A DNA stretch of 64,000 nucleotides from Siphonodentalium dalli (taxonomy: Eukaryota; Mollusca; Scaphopoda; Gadilida; Siphonodentaliidae). The stretch's first letter is position 1, and the number at the start of each line of letters is the position of its first letter. The DNA lies in NCBI GenBank assembly GCA_032622095.1, contig CP136063.1, positions 121,540,723 through 121,604,722 on the forward strand. Direction: 5' to 3'. Shown here in pieces: positions 11,791 to 23,656 of the stretch. The translations under genes and the position numbers were made by a program. The notes beneath the pieces were generated by a model that saw nothing but the letters and a program-made list of their open reading frames with translations, did not search any database and was not told the origin of the DNA.

Positions 11791-11905
11791 CAGTTCTTTG
11801 ATTCAGATGCATAGCGGTGTTTTTGTTTCCTCGTGGCCTCCACCTGTTAGAAAATTCTATTCTTTACCATATAGTTCAGTGGGCAAGATACCTTTGACGG
11901 AGATA

Positions 11906-12229
11906 CAGTATTTTCCAAAATAAGTAAAATATATATCTCCTAGAAGTATCTTGCCCACTGAACGCTGAGCTCCATCCCAGGGTTTCGCACCACCCCGCTC
12001 ACGAGGAATGTCCTACTGGGGATAAAAAATATGGCGAATACTTCACTACGTGTCAGAAATCACGTGATTACATGGGTCATGAACATGACAGAGGATATGT
12101 ACCATAGAATTTCGTACCGTTTTTTCAACTCGGAGAGTTAACCCCTCCTACTTGGGATAATATACCATATAGTTCAGTGGGCAAGATACTTCTAGGAGAT
12201 ATATATTTTACTTATTTTGGAAAATATTG
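11906..12229. mobile_element. Foldback/MITE with 58-bp arms
   Basis: Arms 11906-11963 and 12172-12229 are inverted with 57 of 58 bases matching (for example CTAGAAGTATCTTGCCC against its complement). The loop of 208 bp is the unit also found inverted at 6365-6550. Just outside the left arm (11869-11905) is a further copy of ATAGTTCAGTGGGCAAGATAC, so insertion or arm conversion has occurred more than once. Confidence 0.8.
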
Positions 12230-12359
12230 TTTTTGTCATATTTTTTTTTCCGAGTCTGGATTTTTTCACGTGGTGGGTGGGTCCGTATACAACAATTAAA
12301 AACATGTTGCCTCATATAGACTGACTATCTGTATATATGAACTGGGCAAACAAATTAAT

Positions 12360-12880
12360 TAGTTTCAGAATCCGACGATGCCGTAAACCCCCTGATTTGC
12401 GTCCACATTAAAATATGTGTCTGGTCTAGAAAGACAGATTGAAACTGTAGAAATTAACTCTACGTGGCATACCGAAAGTATACTATAAATCGGGGTTGTG
12501 GAATAATTTATTGTCGTCCTCGGCTGTATTCTTTTATTCATAATAGTTCGCACAATTAAATGGTGACGGTTTACCCAAAATGAAGACAAGTTACATAATC
12601 ACACACAAAAAACGTTTTTCAAAATCAAAATTTGCATTGTTTACGGTAACACTGCATCAGTCTTAATGCGACGATGTAGCAATTATTGCACGATATTTTG
12701 GGGGGGGGGGCTTCAACATTGTACTGTACAATATTTACTGTAAACCAGTGATACAATATCACTGCTGTAAACACCCCGATTTGTGGCCACATCAAAACGT
12801 AGGAAATGATTGTAGGCCTTCTATTATATAAATCTGGTCTGGGAATCATTTATTTGGGACTTTAATCTTCTATTAATAAT
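12360..12880. repeat. Degenerate direct repeat pair
   Basis: A block near 12378-12560 (GTAAACCCCCTGATTTGCGTCCACAT, here cut to its core AAACCCCCTGATTTG) recurs loosely at 12765-12890 (AAACACCCCGATTTG), including the shared TCTGGTCT and AATAATAGTTC ends. It is probably two worn copies of one repeat. Confidence 0.4.
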
Positions 12881-13027
12881 AGTTCATGAACGTTTGAATT
12901 GTCCGATATTAACCAAATCAGAGATTTCAGTAGATCGGAGACATTTACTAATACATAGAACTCCGATCAAATCGGAATTGTTTTCATATCGGAGAAAACT
13001 CCGATTAAATCATTGGAATTCTTATGA

Positions 13028-13440
13028 GAAAAACTCTGATATGAGAAATTTCAGCATGGACACCGACATCTTCCCGTTCGCGACACATTGGTATAAAACT
13101 GCGACCATGGAGTAATGTATTTATTGAACACAAACTGTCCTGCCAATCATATCGACACAACAGCAATATTGAGGGAAATAATGCTGCGATCTTGACGAAA
13201 ACAAAGACTGCAAAAATATGTCGAAACAAAACAGCGAACATTTGAGCAAAACTGCGAAACAAAACTGAGATAATTGCGAAAACATCGAACCAAGACGGCA
13301 AAAATGACGAAAAATTGATTTACGGCGTGCGATAATGACGAAAAAACTCCGATAATGTCGAAAAAACAACGTCAATGACGCCACATTTTTCGCAGTTTTA
13401 TCGCATTTTTTTCGCAAATGCGAAAGGTTTTGACATGCTC
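13028..13440. repeat. Low-complexity GCGAAAA-rich tract
   Basis: Dozens of variants of (T/A)GCGAAAAC and GTCGAAAA at irregular spacing. The motif flips strand near 13390 (TTTTTCGCA). The antisense open frames here follow from this composition and are not read as genes. Confidence 0.55.
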
Positions 13441-13877
13441 CCTTAGATCTCCAACAATAGTCTGTCTTATTCAAACAAAGGGCTCAATCAAACCTCATTT
13501 ATCATGCCATCTTTGAATGTTTTCAACATCATTTTGTTAATGTCGAAAATAAATAAAACAAATATAACATTTAAAATAAATACCAGATAGTCATTTTATT
13601 ATAGTTAAATCTCTATTAGGTGCGCATAAAACTGCATTTTTCTATCCCGGCTCGTACCCAAAACCCAGCCGCGAACATGTGGTATTCTGCGGTACTCCAT
13701 GGTTCCATTGCTGCAGTTGACTGCCTGACTGCGGTAATACTGCATGACAACCTTGTTAAGGAGTGTCGATTAATTTTAGCATAGCTGTATATTGACTAAT
13801 TTTCACAAATCTTTTGTAGTTTGTGCTAGTGTTTGTGACATAATTTATCGATTGGTACTGTTTTAGAGATAATTTCT

Positions 13878-14060
13878 GTTATATTTATTTATTATATCCC
13901 CACTCTCGAAGAAAATGGGCGTATACTGGATTGACATCGTCCGTTCATCCATTCAGACATTTATCCATTTGTTTTTCTGTCTGTCCGTCCAGGCAGATAC
14001 CTCAAACACCGGTTGTCAGATCTGAATGAAATTATCAAGATTTTCCATTCTAATTTATTT
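13878..14060 (+). repeat. Interspersed repeat family D fragment
   Basis: Starts ATATCCCCACTCTCGAAG, then GGGCGTATACTGG, GTCCGTTCATCC and CTGTCTGTCCGTCC. It has the same architecture as families A-C (head, CCGTC-rich stretch, then a GAATGAAAT-type module). A related fragment lies at 46262-46425. Confidence 0.6.
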
Positions 14061-17000
14061 TTGGATATATTTTTAACTGTCTGTGACCAAATTCTCTATT
14101 CATAACATCTTTCTCCCACCACCTGGTTTTCATTTGGCTCCCAACTGTGATAAAAGACAACTAGAAATTATGATTGGAACATTTCTCTGGTCATTATATG
14201 GGAAAGGTTAGGTTATAATTCAATTTTTAATATAAAGGGGAAGATCCAGTTTGAATGTCTGAAATGGAGCAACATCGAATATCTTATTTTAAGAGCAAAT
14301 TCCATATAAAACAAGTCTACCATTTTGTATATAAGTGATTAGCAGTCTAAACTCAAGCTAGACCAAGATCTCATTACGATCGACTGGGTCTAAAGACACC
14401 TTACTTGCATTGATTTCAGAGATGAATCCCCAGCTCGTGACAGCTCATTAATATTTATATTTTCAAATAAAGCACTGTTTTCTGTTTTGAAATGTCCCCA
14501 TGTGTTTGTAACAATGACAATTCACTTAAACTCCATCAAGCCAATACTGTCAAAGAAATCAAGAGCAAACTGTGCTGCACAATTTATCTTGCACAGGATT
14601 GTTGCATAAATGCAAAGATAATATCTATATTTTGACTATAATTATTGTCATTATCAAGCTTGGTTACCAGCCCCTAGAGAATGCTATCCAATCCAACAGT
14701 ATGGTTAAGCAACATAACCCGATGCTTCCCCAAAACAAACAAAATGTCCATTTTCCATTTATCATTAACCCTTGAACCCCCATCGCTTCATTAGTGAGCT
14801 TGGATCCCGACCCACCAGAGTGCAATCCAATCTACTAACTGTATGGTTATTATTAAAAGCATCATAAACCAATGCTATCCCAGTGATATTAACATTAGTG
14901 TCCATGATGAATGTAGTTCTACCTAGACTCAATACCTTAATGTCCCTAATCAAAGATTCATACCCGAGGGATTTGCTTGTTAAATGTGACAAAATAGTTG
15001 AGGTTTAATAAGGGCTACAGGTAACCTTTGGTAGCCAATGATTTATAAAATTTTTTAAAACAATATTTTGGTTTATATGTATATATATATATGTTTACAT
15101 TTAACGCCATGGGGACAGACCTGACTGATCCAGGACTGACTCAGACCCACCCAAATCCCTGATCACTTTACCGCAATGGATCAAAACCAGGCTTGTGTTT
15201 ATTTTGGAACACGGAAACTTAGGATTTTTTATAGCCCACCACTGGGAGTTACTTTCCTTTTCAAAGGGTCAGTTCTACCTGCCTTTTATGGAACAGCACA
15301 GTTGAATTTTCTGTGTTATTTGATCTCGTGTGTAGGCAATGACGGACCTCATCGGACACACAGTGGTTTTACCAGGACCCGCAACAACTTGTATATTTAT
15401 CATAATATTCAAGCTACATGTACAAATATAGCTAAGCATTGGAGGTAGATGTATTCCAAAGTATACCACAATGCAAATTATTATAGCGATCATGTAGTGA
15501 AACTGGTGCAGAACAACTTTTAACGTTTCTGCATAGTTACATCCAAATGTCCAACTCCTGCATGATTAATGGATTCACTTTCTTGGTTTACTTGTTTCAG
15601 GCCGCCTTGCGTTCACACATTGGGGCAAAATAATGTTTACAAATGATTATTATCCTATACATGTAGGGTATTCAGGAATGTGCGCAGACCTGTACCAGTA
15701 CATTACACTACAATGTTAATTCGTTACCGAACCATCTCACATCCTAATTAAGAAGTTAGAACTACTTTGGTTTGCTTCAGGTGAAAAAGCACAGATACAA
15801 TTATTCCATATTCGGCATCAGATATTTCTCAACACCTTCCTCAGTAAGGATGCCAAGATCTCAAGGAACTGGGGATGACTGAGGTTTTCCCAATAAATTC
15901 ACCTCCCATGGTCAATTGAATATGGATGCCTATATATATATATATTATAAGATTGATATGATTCTACAACTGATCTGGTTTCCATTTACTTCCATATTAA
16001 ATGGTTAATTGAGTATTAAAACTCTCTTTTTTTTTTGGAATGCCAGTAGCATTTCCAATTTGGATGGTCTGATCATATTCTGCATCAGTATATGTCATCT
16101 TGCAATTTCTGGCCCATGCATAAAGTTTGGCCGCTATTTTATGGGCTTTCTGTTGGATTAAGGACTTGCAGTTACATGTGCCACCCTGCCAAAATGAGAT
16201 TTCCTAATATCACTGACCTGTAGCTCTTCACCGTCTTCCAGTCTATGACCAATCTGGACAAATCACAAATCACATCCAATGCAAAGATTCCAAACATATT
16301 GGGGATATCACGAACACATTCATCTTGAGTTTTATCCCGATCATCTACAATCTTCTATCAGATCAAATACCCTATGTTCATAAACCCACTATGTTCAGCA
16401 ATAAACCGGTTCAGAATACTTTATAGGGGTTTTCAGATCAGATTATGAGATTCAAATTAATACTAATCTTCACACTTTCCATCTAATATTTGGACTATTA
16501 TCGTGATTTCGTCAGCTGGTATCAAGACATCACATTGATCTGGTCCAATGAGTCATTTGTCGCCACATTTACTTTTGAAACTCAAAGCTAGCTGAATATG
16601 CTCTACTCTTTCCCATCTGAGTCCCTCATAATTGTATCAATAGTTGCTTATGACTTTGGAAGTGGGAACGACTCAGGTGTTCAGGGTCCAGTGGTCACTA
16701 CATACTTACCAGTACCTCATTAATTGTCCTGCAGTAAACTCCTGAGCACTGGTTTTCTTCTTTTGCTGATCATCCTTAATTGATGCTGCCAGCATACTTT
16801 GAGGGTTATCCATGGACCCCATGATTCAATTAGTGGACAACCACCAAATCATTCTCAACAGGGGACTCACCTTCGATTTTGGCCAAGCTAGGTTGTCTGC
16901 ACTGTTTGATGACAAAACCAGAGTTTTCAGCCTGATCAGCCAGCACAAATTGATATGAATGCTATTATACTCTTGGGCGGACTTTATACCACTCTGGAAT

Positions 17001-17831
17001 TTATCAGAATACTACAGCTGTCACTGTTCAATCCTGGTGACACAGCGCACATGTATTCATGTGTAGATACATCTCATAGCACCGGTAATCGAGCCAGTGC
17101 CATAAAATGACTCATTTTCACTGACTTAGACCACTGCATGGCTGTGTCTTGTATCATAATCCCATTCCATGTCTGACATCTCCAGACAAGCAGTTATCAT
17201 ATAGCTAAACACCACCTCAGCCATACAAAAAAGGAATAATATATGTTTCTTAGCTTGATGGCCTAATTTCAATAAACAGTGAAATGCACTTTGAAACTCA
17301 AATTTCTGTAGATCACCGACCGGTATGCTCTATATAACAGGATAACAATGATTCTTATTCCTTTCTCAGAAAGGTGTCGTTTTCTGATGTCACCCACAAA
17401 CATCATCTTATGATTACCATTTGTTCATCGCAGTGCTATTCTTGCATCAATATTTCTGCTCATACCTGTGCTGCCACAGGTCTACACAAAACAGATACCT
17501 GTGTACTACATTCACCTCATTCTATACTGATAAACATCCATAGTTGGTTTGCGGTTGACTTTTTCTGAACACAATTTGTCTAATAGACTATGGTCTTGTG
17601 AGGTTTTACATACTACTGGTAGTCAGACATTCTTCACACTGTCGGAGGAGCAATCAACCTCTACTGTTACTCTTTCCATGCAGTCCAGGGTATACATGTA
17701 ACCCTCAATATTATCTTGAACACTTCCAACTGGACCTTAGCTGGCCTACTTAAGTGTTTTGCCCAATGACATCTCTTGATTCACATAATCCAAGATTATT
17801 TCCAGACATCTTCTAAAGCAGAGGGGGTGCA
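14060..17831. other. Long stretch without recognised genes
   Basis: I see no coding exon, RNA gene or bounded mobile element in these 3.8 kb. There are short TA repeats at about 15079-15093 and 15929-15945. Minus-strand translation near 16080-16260 gives a broken protein-like stretch (for example HRLEDGEELQVSDIRKSHFG) that could be a worn element remnant. I cannot assign it. Confidence 0.4.
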
Positions 17832-18122
17832 GTTAACTCCCTCATGGTATACTAGTAGCAATACATGCAGACATTTCAGTCAACTCCCTCATGGTATACT
17901 AGTAGCTATACATGCAGACATTTCAGTTTAATAACTTCCTCATGGTATACTAGTAGCAATACATGCAGAAATTTCAGTTAACTCCCTCATGGTATACTAG
18001 TAGCAATACATGCAGACATTTCAGTTAACTCCCTCAAGGTATACTAGTAGCAATACATGCAGACATTTCTGTTAACTCCATCATGGTATACTAGTACCAA
18101 TACATGCAGACATTTCAGTTAA
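17832..18122. repeat. Tandem array, six 47-bp units
   Basis: Units of about 47 bp contain CTCATGGTATACTAGTAG and ATACATGCAGACATTTCAG, with a few substitutions per unit. The array ends directly at a dispersed repeat (18123-18207). Confidence 0.9.
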
Positions 18123-18207
18123 CAAGCCATATTTCCGACTAAATCCTGAAAAGTTACCCATAATTCTGCTGTGGTTAAAGAGTCGATTATTTAGGGCATT
18201 ACTGTAT
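18123..18207 (+). repeat. Dispersed 85-bp repeat, copy 1
   Basis: From AACAAGCCATATTTCC to AGGGCATTACTG. It recurs at 58454-58538 with two or three differences. Confidence 0.85.
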
Positions 18208-18970
18208 ATGAATAGAGAACTTACTTTTTTGAGATGTTTTGTTAATATCACCAATATTATATTTATGAAATTGTTTGGAAACTACACTCGAAATTTAATA
18301 GCTGTCTTTTATATTATTTTCATCTGGACATTTTACCATTCATATTTGTAAAACAAACAGTTTTAAGTTGATTATTGTCTTTAGTATCAGTGATCTCTTG
18401 ATAACTGAAGACTCAATGATGAGTAGTTACCTAATTCATATTGATTCATTTGTAGGAATGTTCAGCTAATAAGTTGTTGAACATAATAGACTGATATATT
18501 TTCATTTTAATTTGTGGAGTGTTTCTCTGCCTGTTGTCTGATTGTAGTATTTGAACCTCTCTATAAATAAATAGAACATTCCAATGTATACTTGTAGAAA
18601 TGAATGGGAGAATCCATTTAGGAATATTAAAAGATGGTTCACATGAAGTCTTTAGCGTCTGGTTAAAATTTTAAAACAATCAATCAGGCTGCATCTTAAA
18701 TTAAATTATACATAGTCTGAATAATTGGTTGAGGTCCCAATCTTATTTTCTATTCTTCTTGAATGCTTTCATCTGATTGGTCAATCAGCTACAGGCCCAG
18801 GTATAAAAAATATATTAAAAAAATAAGTGTCTTACAAGTTACCTGTATGGCTTTTATAATACTTGTCTTCTCTGCACGGAAGTATCATTTTAAAGTTTAC
18901 AAGTATATTATCATTTGTATAATTTTCTAAATTAACTCATTTAATAGTAAAATCAGACTGGTTGCGCCTT
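18208..18970. other. No recognisable feature
   Basis: AT-rich unique sequence. Nothing supported. Confidence 0.45.
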
Positions 18971-18974
18971 TTAA

Positions 18975-19197
18975 CCCTTTCTTGAAGGGAGCTAGCTGCA
19001 CAGGTGCAGCATTAAAGATCACTGTGCCAGCGCATTCTCTTATCTATGCGAGTCTCACACATATAACAGAATGTACTGACTATAAACAAGGTCAATGTAA
19101 ATAGTATTAGGCCAATGTGTGGGAGACTCGCCTACATATGAGAATGCGTTGGCACAGGGTTTTTGTAAAATTTCAGGAAGCTCCAGACATGGAAGGG
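18975..19197. mobile_element. TTAA-flanked MITE (piggyBac-like), 223 bp
   Basis: Flanked by TTAA at 18971-18974 and 19198-19201. The ends are CCCTTTCTTGAAGGGAGCT and AGCTCCAGACATGGAAGGG. Inner inverted arms CTGTGCCAGCGCATTCTC and GAGAATGCGTTGGCACAG pair well. No coding capacity. Confidence 0.75.
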
Positions 19198-19201
19198 TTA
19201 A

Positions 19202-19876
19202 AATATTGTAACCTTGGCTCTCGATTAATAAGGTTCATAGAAACCTGAAGGTGGAATGGAAAATGATACATTTCTCAAAATTTGGATTGAAGTTGAATAA
19301 GATTATTTAGGCCTATCCCTGTAGTTAGTCGTTTCAAAATATTTTCATTAGAAATGTGGGGCATACTTCAGATATCAGGATTTTTTTTTATTCAACTAAA
19401 ATTGGCATATTTGGTTTGGCAAGTTCCAGCCATTTAATTATATAAATGCAAAGAGGACTGGTAGAAACTTTGTTGCCTATTCACATTATTGTTTCTATTG
19501 TTGAATTTCTGTTGCACTGTTTTGCTTCATCAAAACTGATGTCCTTATTTAGAACAATTATTCCTTCAATGTTTTTTTTTTATTACGCTCTTTACTGGAT
19601 TGTCTGTACTTGAGTTGACTAGTCCCTTTCCGACTAGTCAGAGGTTTTTCTTTGTTAATAGAGCCACTTAAAAAACTAAAGGGCAAAGAGATATCAGTGT
19701 GTATATATATATGGTCCAAACAATGGCTTTAATAATGTCCCTATCAAACAAAACAATATTGAATCTCAGAGTCTGATGGACCTTCACTAGACTAGACATG
19801 TTGACAGAAGTTTATATTATCCCGGGACCAGTTAATAAATTAGGACTTATTGAAATGATTTCATCTGCAGTGGGTT
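19202..19876. other. No recognisable feature
   Basis: AT-rich. A TATATATATA stretch near 19700. No gene seen. Confidence 0.45.
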
Positions 19877-19877
19877 T

Positions 19878-20620
19878 TTAGCTCACCTGAGACGAAGTCT
19901 CCGGTGGAGCTATAGTCATCACTCCTCGTCCGTCGTCCGTCCATCCATCCGCCGAGCTTTCCGTCCATCCGTCCGTCAACAATTCTTTGAACATCTTCTA
20001 AAGTTCCATTGGACCGAATTGGTTCATATTTGGTGTGGATGTTCCCTAGGTGACTCTCATTCAGATTTGTTCAAATGAGGTCACTGGGTCAAATAGTTGC
20101 GAAACCAGGGCCATAACTCTATTCCTCCATAGTAATTCTTACAATGACTTCTTGTTCAGAACCATTGGGCCGATTTAGCTAATATTTGGTATGGAGGGTC
20201 CTTGGGTGACTGGTGTTCAGATTTGTTCAAATGAGGTCACCCGGTCAATTAGTTGAGGATAGGATAGGATAGGATAATTTTATTTACAATACACACACAT
20301 GGAAAGTACAATTACAAATAAATATAATATTAATAGACTATACATGTATATTGCTAGGGGTGATATAGTCATGGCTTACTGTCTTCCTATCACCCCTGAG
20401 AAACCAGGGCCATAACTCATAGTAATTCTTACAATGACTTCTTCTATAAAAATATTGGGCCGATTTAGCTTATATTTGGTACGGAGAGACCTTGGGTTCA
20501 GATTTGTTCAAATGGGGTCATTGGGTCAAATAGGGGCAGAGCCAGGGACATAACTCTAAAAAAAAACATTTTTGCATTTTGGCCTTCGATTTTTTTAGAC
20601 ATATCACAGCTACCCAACCC
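19878..20620 (+). repeat. Repeat family A, copy 4
   Basis: Head TTTAGCTCACCTGAGACGAA, CCGTC-rich stretch, then three rounds of the CATATTTGGT..GATTTGTTCAAATG..GCCATAACTC module. The third round is split by a 139-bp insertion (20258-20396). Confidence 0.8.
20258..20396 (-). mobile_element. Short retroposon (LINE/SINE 3' end) inserted in repeat A
   Basis: It interrupts the family A consensus between GTTGAG and AAACCAGGG, with TGAG on both sides (20254-20257 and 20397-20400). The + strand starts with four GGATA repeats followed by ATTTTATTTACAATACACAC. That is a 3' terminal simple repeat in antisense, typical of 5'-truncated LINE/SINE insertions. Confidence 0.7.
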
Positions 20621-20984
20621 CACCCTCCACCCCACCTCCTGTCCCTGCCACACCACACTGTATCATACCATATTATATCTTGTTCATCCCATTAAAATCC
20701 TTGTTTTGATCACAGCTGTAGGAGTATCACAAAGCTGTGTGTGCAGTAGTTAAAACCTAATTATCTATGTCAACACCTCTCCTCAAGACACTGGTAGCTG
20801 ATGGTTTCATGAATGGAATATAATTCTCAGAGAATGCACTTGCTCTCAAGGTCATGGGAATTTTGTTAAGCTAATGTAGTCTGGAATTCAAATAAATGTT
20901 GTATGTCATATTCTCACAGGGATGTCCCCACAGTGTAGGTGGGGGGGGGGGTGTGACTGACAGATTTGTTCAATGAAATGTAAA

Positions 20985-21640
20985 TTTGAAGCTCACCTGA
21001 GAAGAAGCTATAGTCATCACTTCTCATCTGTCACCTGTTCATCTGTCTGTCCGTCCATCCATCTGTCAACAATTCTTTGAACATCTTCTCTAGATCATAA
21101 GACTGAATGGGTTCATATTTGGTGTGGATGTTCCCTAGGTGACTCACATTCAGATTTGTTCAAATGAGGTCACTCTGTCAAATGGTTGTGAAGCCAGGGC
21201 CATAACTCTTGCCCTCAATAGTAATTCTTAAAAACGACTTCTTGTGTACCATCAGGTTAAATGGGTTCATATTTGGTATGAAGGGTCCTTTGGTGACCGT
21301 AGTTCAGATTTGTTCAAATGGGGTCACCTGGTCAAATAGGGGCCAAGCAAAGGACAGTTTTCCTCTTAATATGTTTCCTTTACACGGACCGTCAGGTTTA
21401 TTTTACTGATATTTAGTATGAAGGGTTCTTTGGTGTCTGGGTTTAAAATTTATGCAGATGGGGTCACCAGGTTAAATAGGGTGGGACCAGGGACATAACT
21501 GTATGTCTCTATAGTAATACTTATAATGTCTTCTCAAGAGAGGTTGGAACATATAGTATGGAGGATCCTTTAGTGACTGAGATTCAGATCTGTTAACATG
21601 AGGTCAACCCGTTAAGAAATGACGGGACTATGGGGACTTA
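20985..21640 (+). repeat. Repeat family A, copy 5
   Basis: Head GAAGCTCACCTGAGAAGAAG, followed by four worn modules. Its first 260 bp and the 85 bp upstream (ATGTCCCCACAGTGT) are shared with 4762-5110. Confidence 0.75.
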
Positions 21641-21949
21641 ACTTCACTTAAGACTTTTGTGTCTAAAAAATCATTAAAATACAAAATTCATTGAAACGTC
21701 TACCTTGGAACTACCTGACTGATTAATCTGACATACATATAGTGTTTTTGGGTCCATGCATAATTGGGCTTTAAACATGTCTAAATGGTTTTATATAAAG
21801 CGCTTGTGAGATTGAAAATTTCCAACAATTGAGAAAGTTTGAGATGTCGGTTGTGATATTTCAACCTAAGACTTAATTGGGAGTCTGGAGCCCGGTCGAG
21901 AGTGGACTTGTTGAGCTGGAGGAGGGGTGATCACTAGTGTACAATTGGT

Positions 21950-21998
21950 AATTTCAAGTTAGATTTGGTAATTTCAAGGTAGATTTGGTAATTTGATA
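21950..21998 (+). repeat. Three short tandem copies of TTGGTAATTTCAAG
   Basis: Roughly 19-bp units containing AGATTTGGTAATTTCAAG, three times in succession. Confidence 0.8.
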
Positions 21999-22017
21999 TT
22001 CACCGATCTACATTCAT

Positions 22018-22165
22018 GAAGCCTCTCTAGCCACATATCCTGTTTAGATCTACTTCTTTTAAAGTGATTATGAAAAGTTCTGACTGTTGTGGTCTACAAA
22101 TTCCCAGTCTTATCAGTCTTTGCAGTCTGGTGAGCGAACCCACAGTATTTGACTGTCTTGTTTGT
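22018..22165 (+). repeat. Second copy of the 5146-5290 unit
   Basis: Shares ACATATCCTGTTTAGATCTA and the GCAGTCTGGTGAGCGA segment with the first copy. It lies 3' of a family A repeat in both places. Confidence 0.75.
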
Positions 22166-23656
22166 CTGAACATGCAATGGCAAGACAATAGAGAGGTTGT
22201 GTTTTCTGTATACTTGTAAATACTCTCTATCCAATTGTTGTGTGTGGGGTCAGACATAGGGAGAGATACTCAACATACAATATCATTTTGCCAAGTCTGG
22301 ACTGCAGTATAATAATGGGATAATGGAGTGATTTTTCACCATCTAACAAATAATGGTCATTTGACAACATGCAGCTTATTCGAGTACAAGTGCAATATCA
22401 AATTCAGGCATTGAAATATTGGGACTTTAAGTAAACCACATGTAATTGTTTCATTGGGGAGAAAAACACAAAATTAGAAAATTTCCTCAACCCTAAATTT
22501 ATAATAAGCAATACTATTTTGGATTTTACACAAAATGTATATTATGAAAAGAAATTGTTCTTAAATTTTGAGTAGTTATATAACTCATTTTGATGGATAA
22601 CAAATAATGTGTTTTGTCTCCCTATTTTTGGTTAATATTAATGATTGAATCAAGTACCTGGGCACATGGTTGGATTAGTGCATGCAGTTTACTTATCCGC
22701 ATACAAGTCCAGGAATTCTTGACTGAATTACTGTTTCTATATATTAATCACAGTGTTCCTTTGTATATATTGTGTCATTGTTTTGATGAATTGCATGCTA
22801 ATGCCTTTAATATCCTTTCTGTTCAGAGCGTAGGCGCCATTCATTTTGGAGACAGTTATAAGGTATTAATTTCTTAAAGCTTGTGTAAAACTTTTGTTTT
22901 CTGCAACAGCCAGCTGTTAAGCAGTGTTCTTGCTGCACACTTGTATTAAAAATAGGCGGTCATTGCACAACTCAATCAGAAGTCTTGGATTGTCAAAAAC
23001 TGTTAACATTGGCGAACATCGGCGCTTGTTCAATTTTTTTTTTATATATTTCAAAAGATGCCAGAGCTTTTGAAAGGGTGAATTATGATGTGATAATAGT
23101 TCCCATGGCTTATTAGTTTAGGCAAGAACCTAGTTGAGAGGGTGGCTTATAAACTGCCGAGGTTATAGCTTAATTGCGAGATAAGAAATATGTTTGGTTT
23201 AAAGCTACTTGTTATACTCCCGTTTTCCATCAAAGTAACTCGGCGGACAGTATTTGTTCTCCACACTAAAATATTTTACTCGCTGTTAATGAATGTCCCT
23301 TTAATATTAGTGAATATCACTTAATATTGCCCTGAAAAATGATTTTCTTCATTGTTATAAACCCACCCACACATGTCCATGTTTAAAGTCGGTCAGTGAT
23401 TTGTATTGTCCCATTCCTTGTGTGGTGCAAGTCTGGCCACCTTTAACTATTGGCTCGTTTTTGATGATCTGTCATATTGGAGTGTATTATATGTGTGCAG
23501 CAGACATTGCCCAGTGTAATGCAGTCATCTAAAGAAATCTATTTTATTTGTTGTGATATCTTTTTAGCATCTTCTGTTCATTTGAAATTGTCATAATATA
23601 TTAGAAAAGCATAGATATTGTAAATTTGTTCTCTCATTTCTAGTGGATTTGATCTT
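22166..23656. other. No recognisable feature
   Basis: AT-rich intronic-type DNA. The open frame 22614-22877 is hydrophobic and of no known family. I do not call it. Confidence 0.45.

Noticed and set aside
13005-13474. Long antisense reading frames of 98 and 117 codons
   Set aside because: They arise from the GCGAAAA-type low-complexity tract; the residues are a monotone of F/R/I/S and the frames overlap each other.
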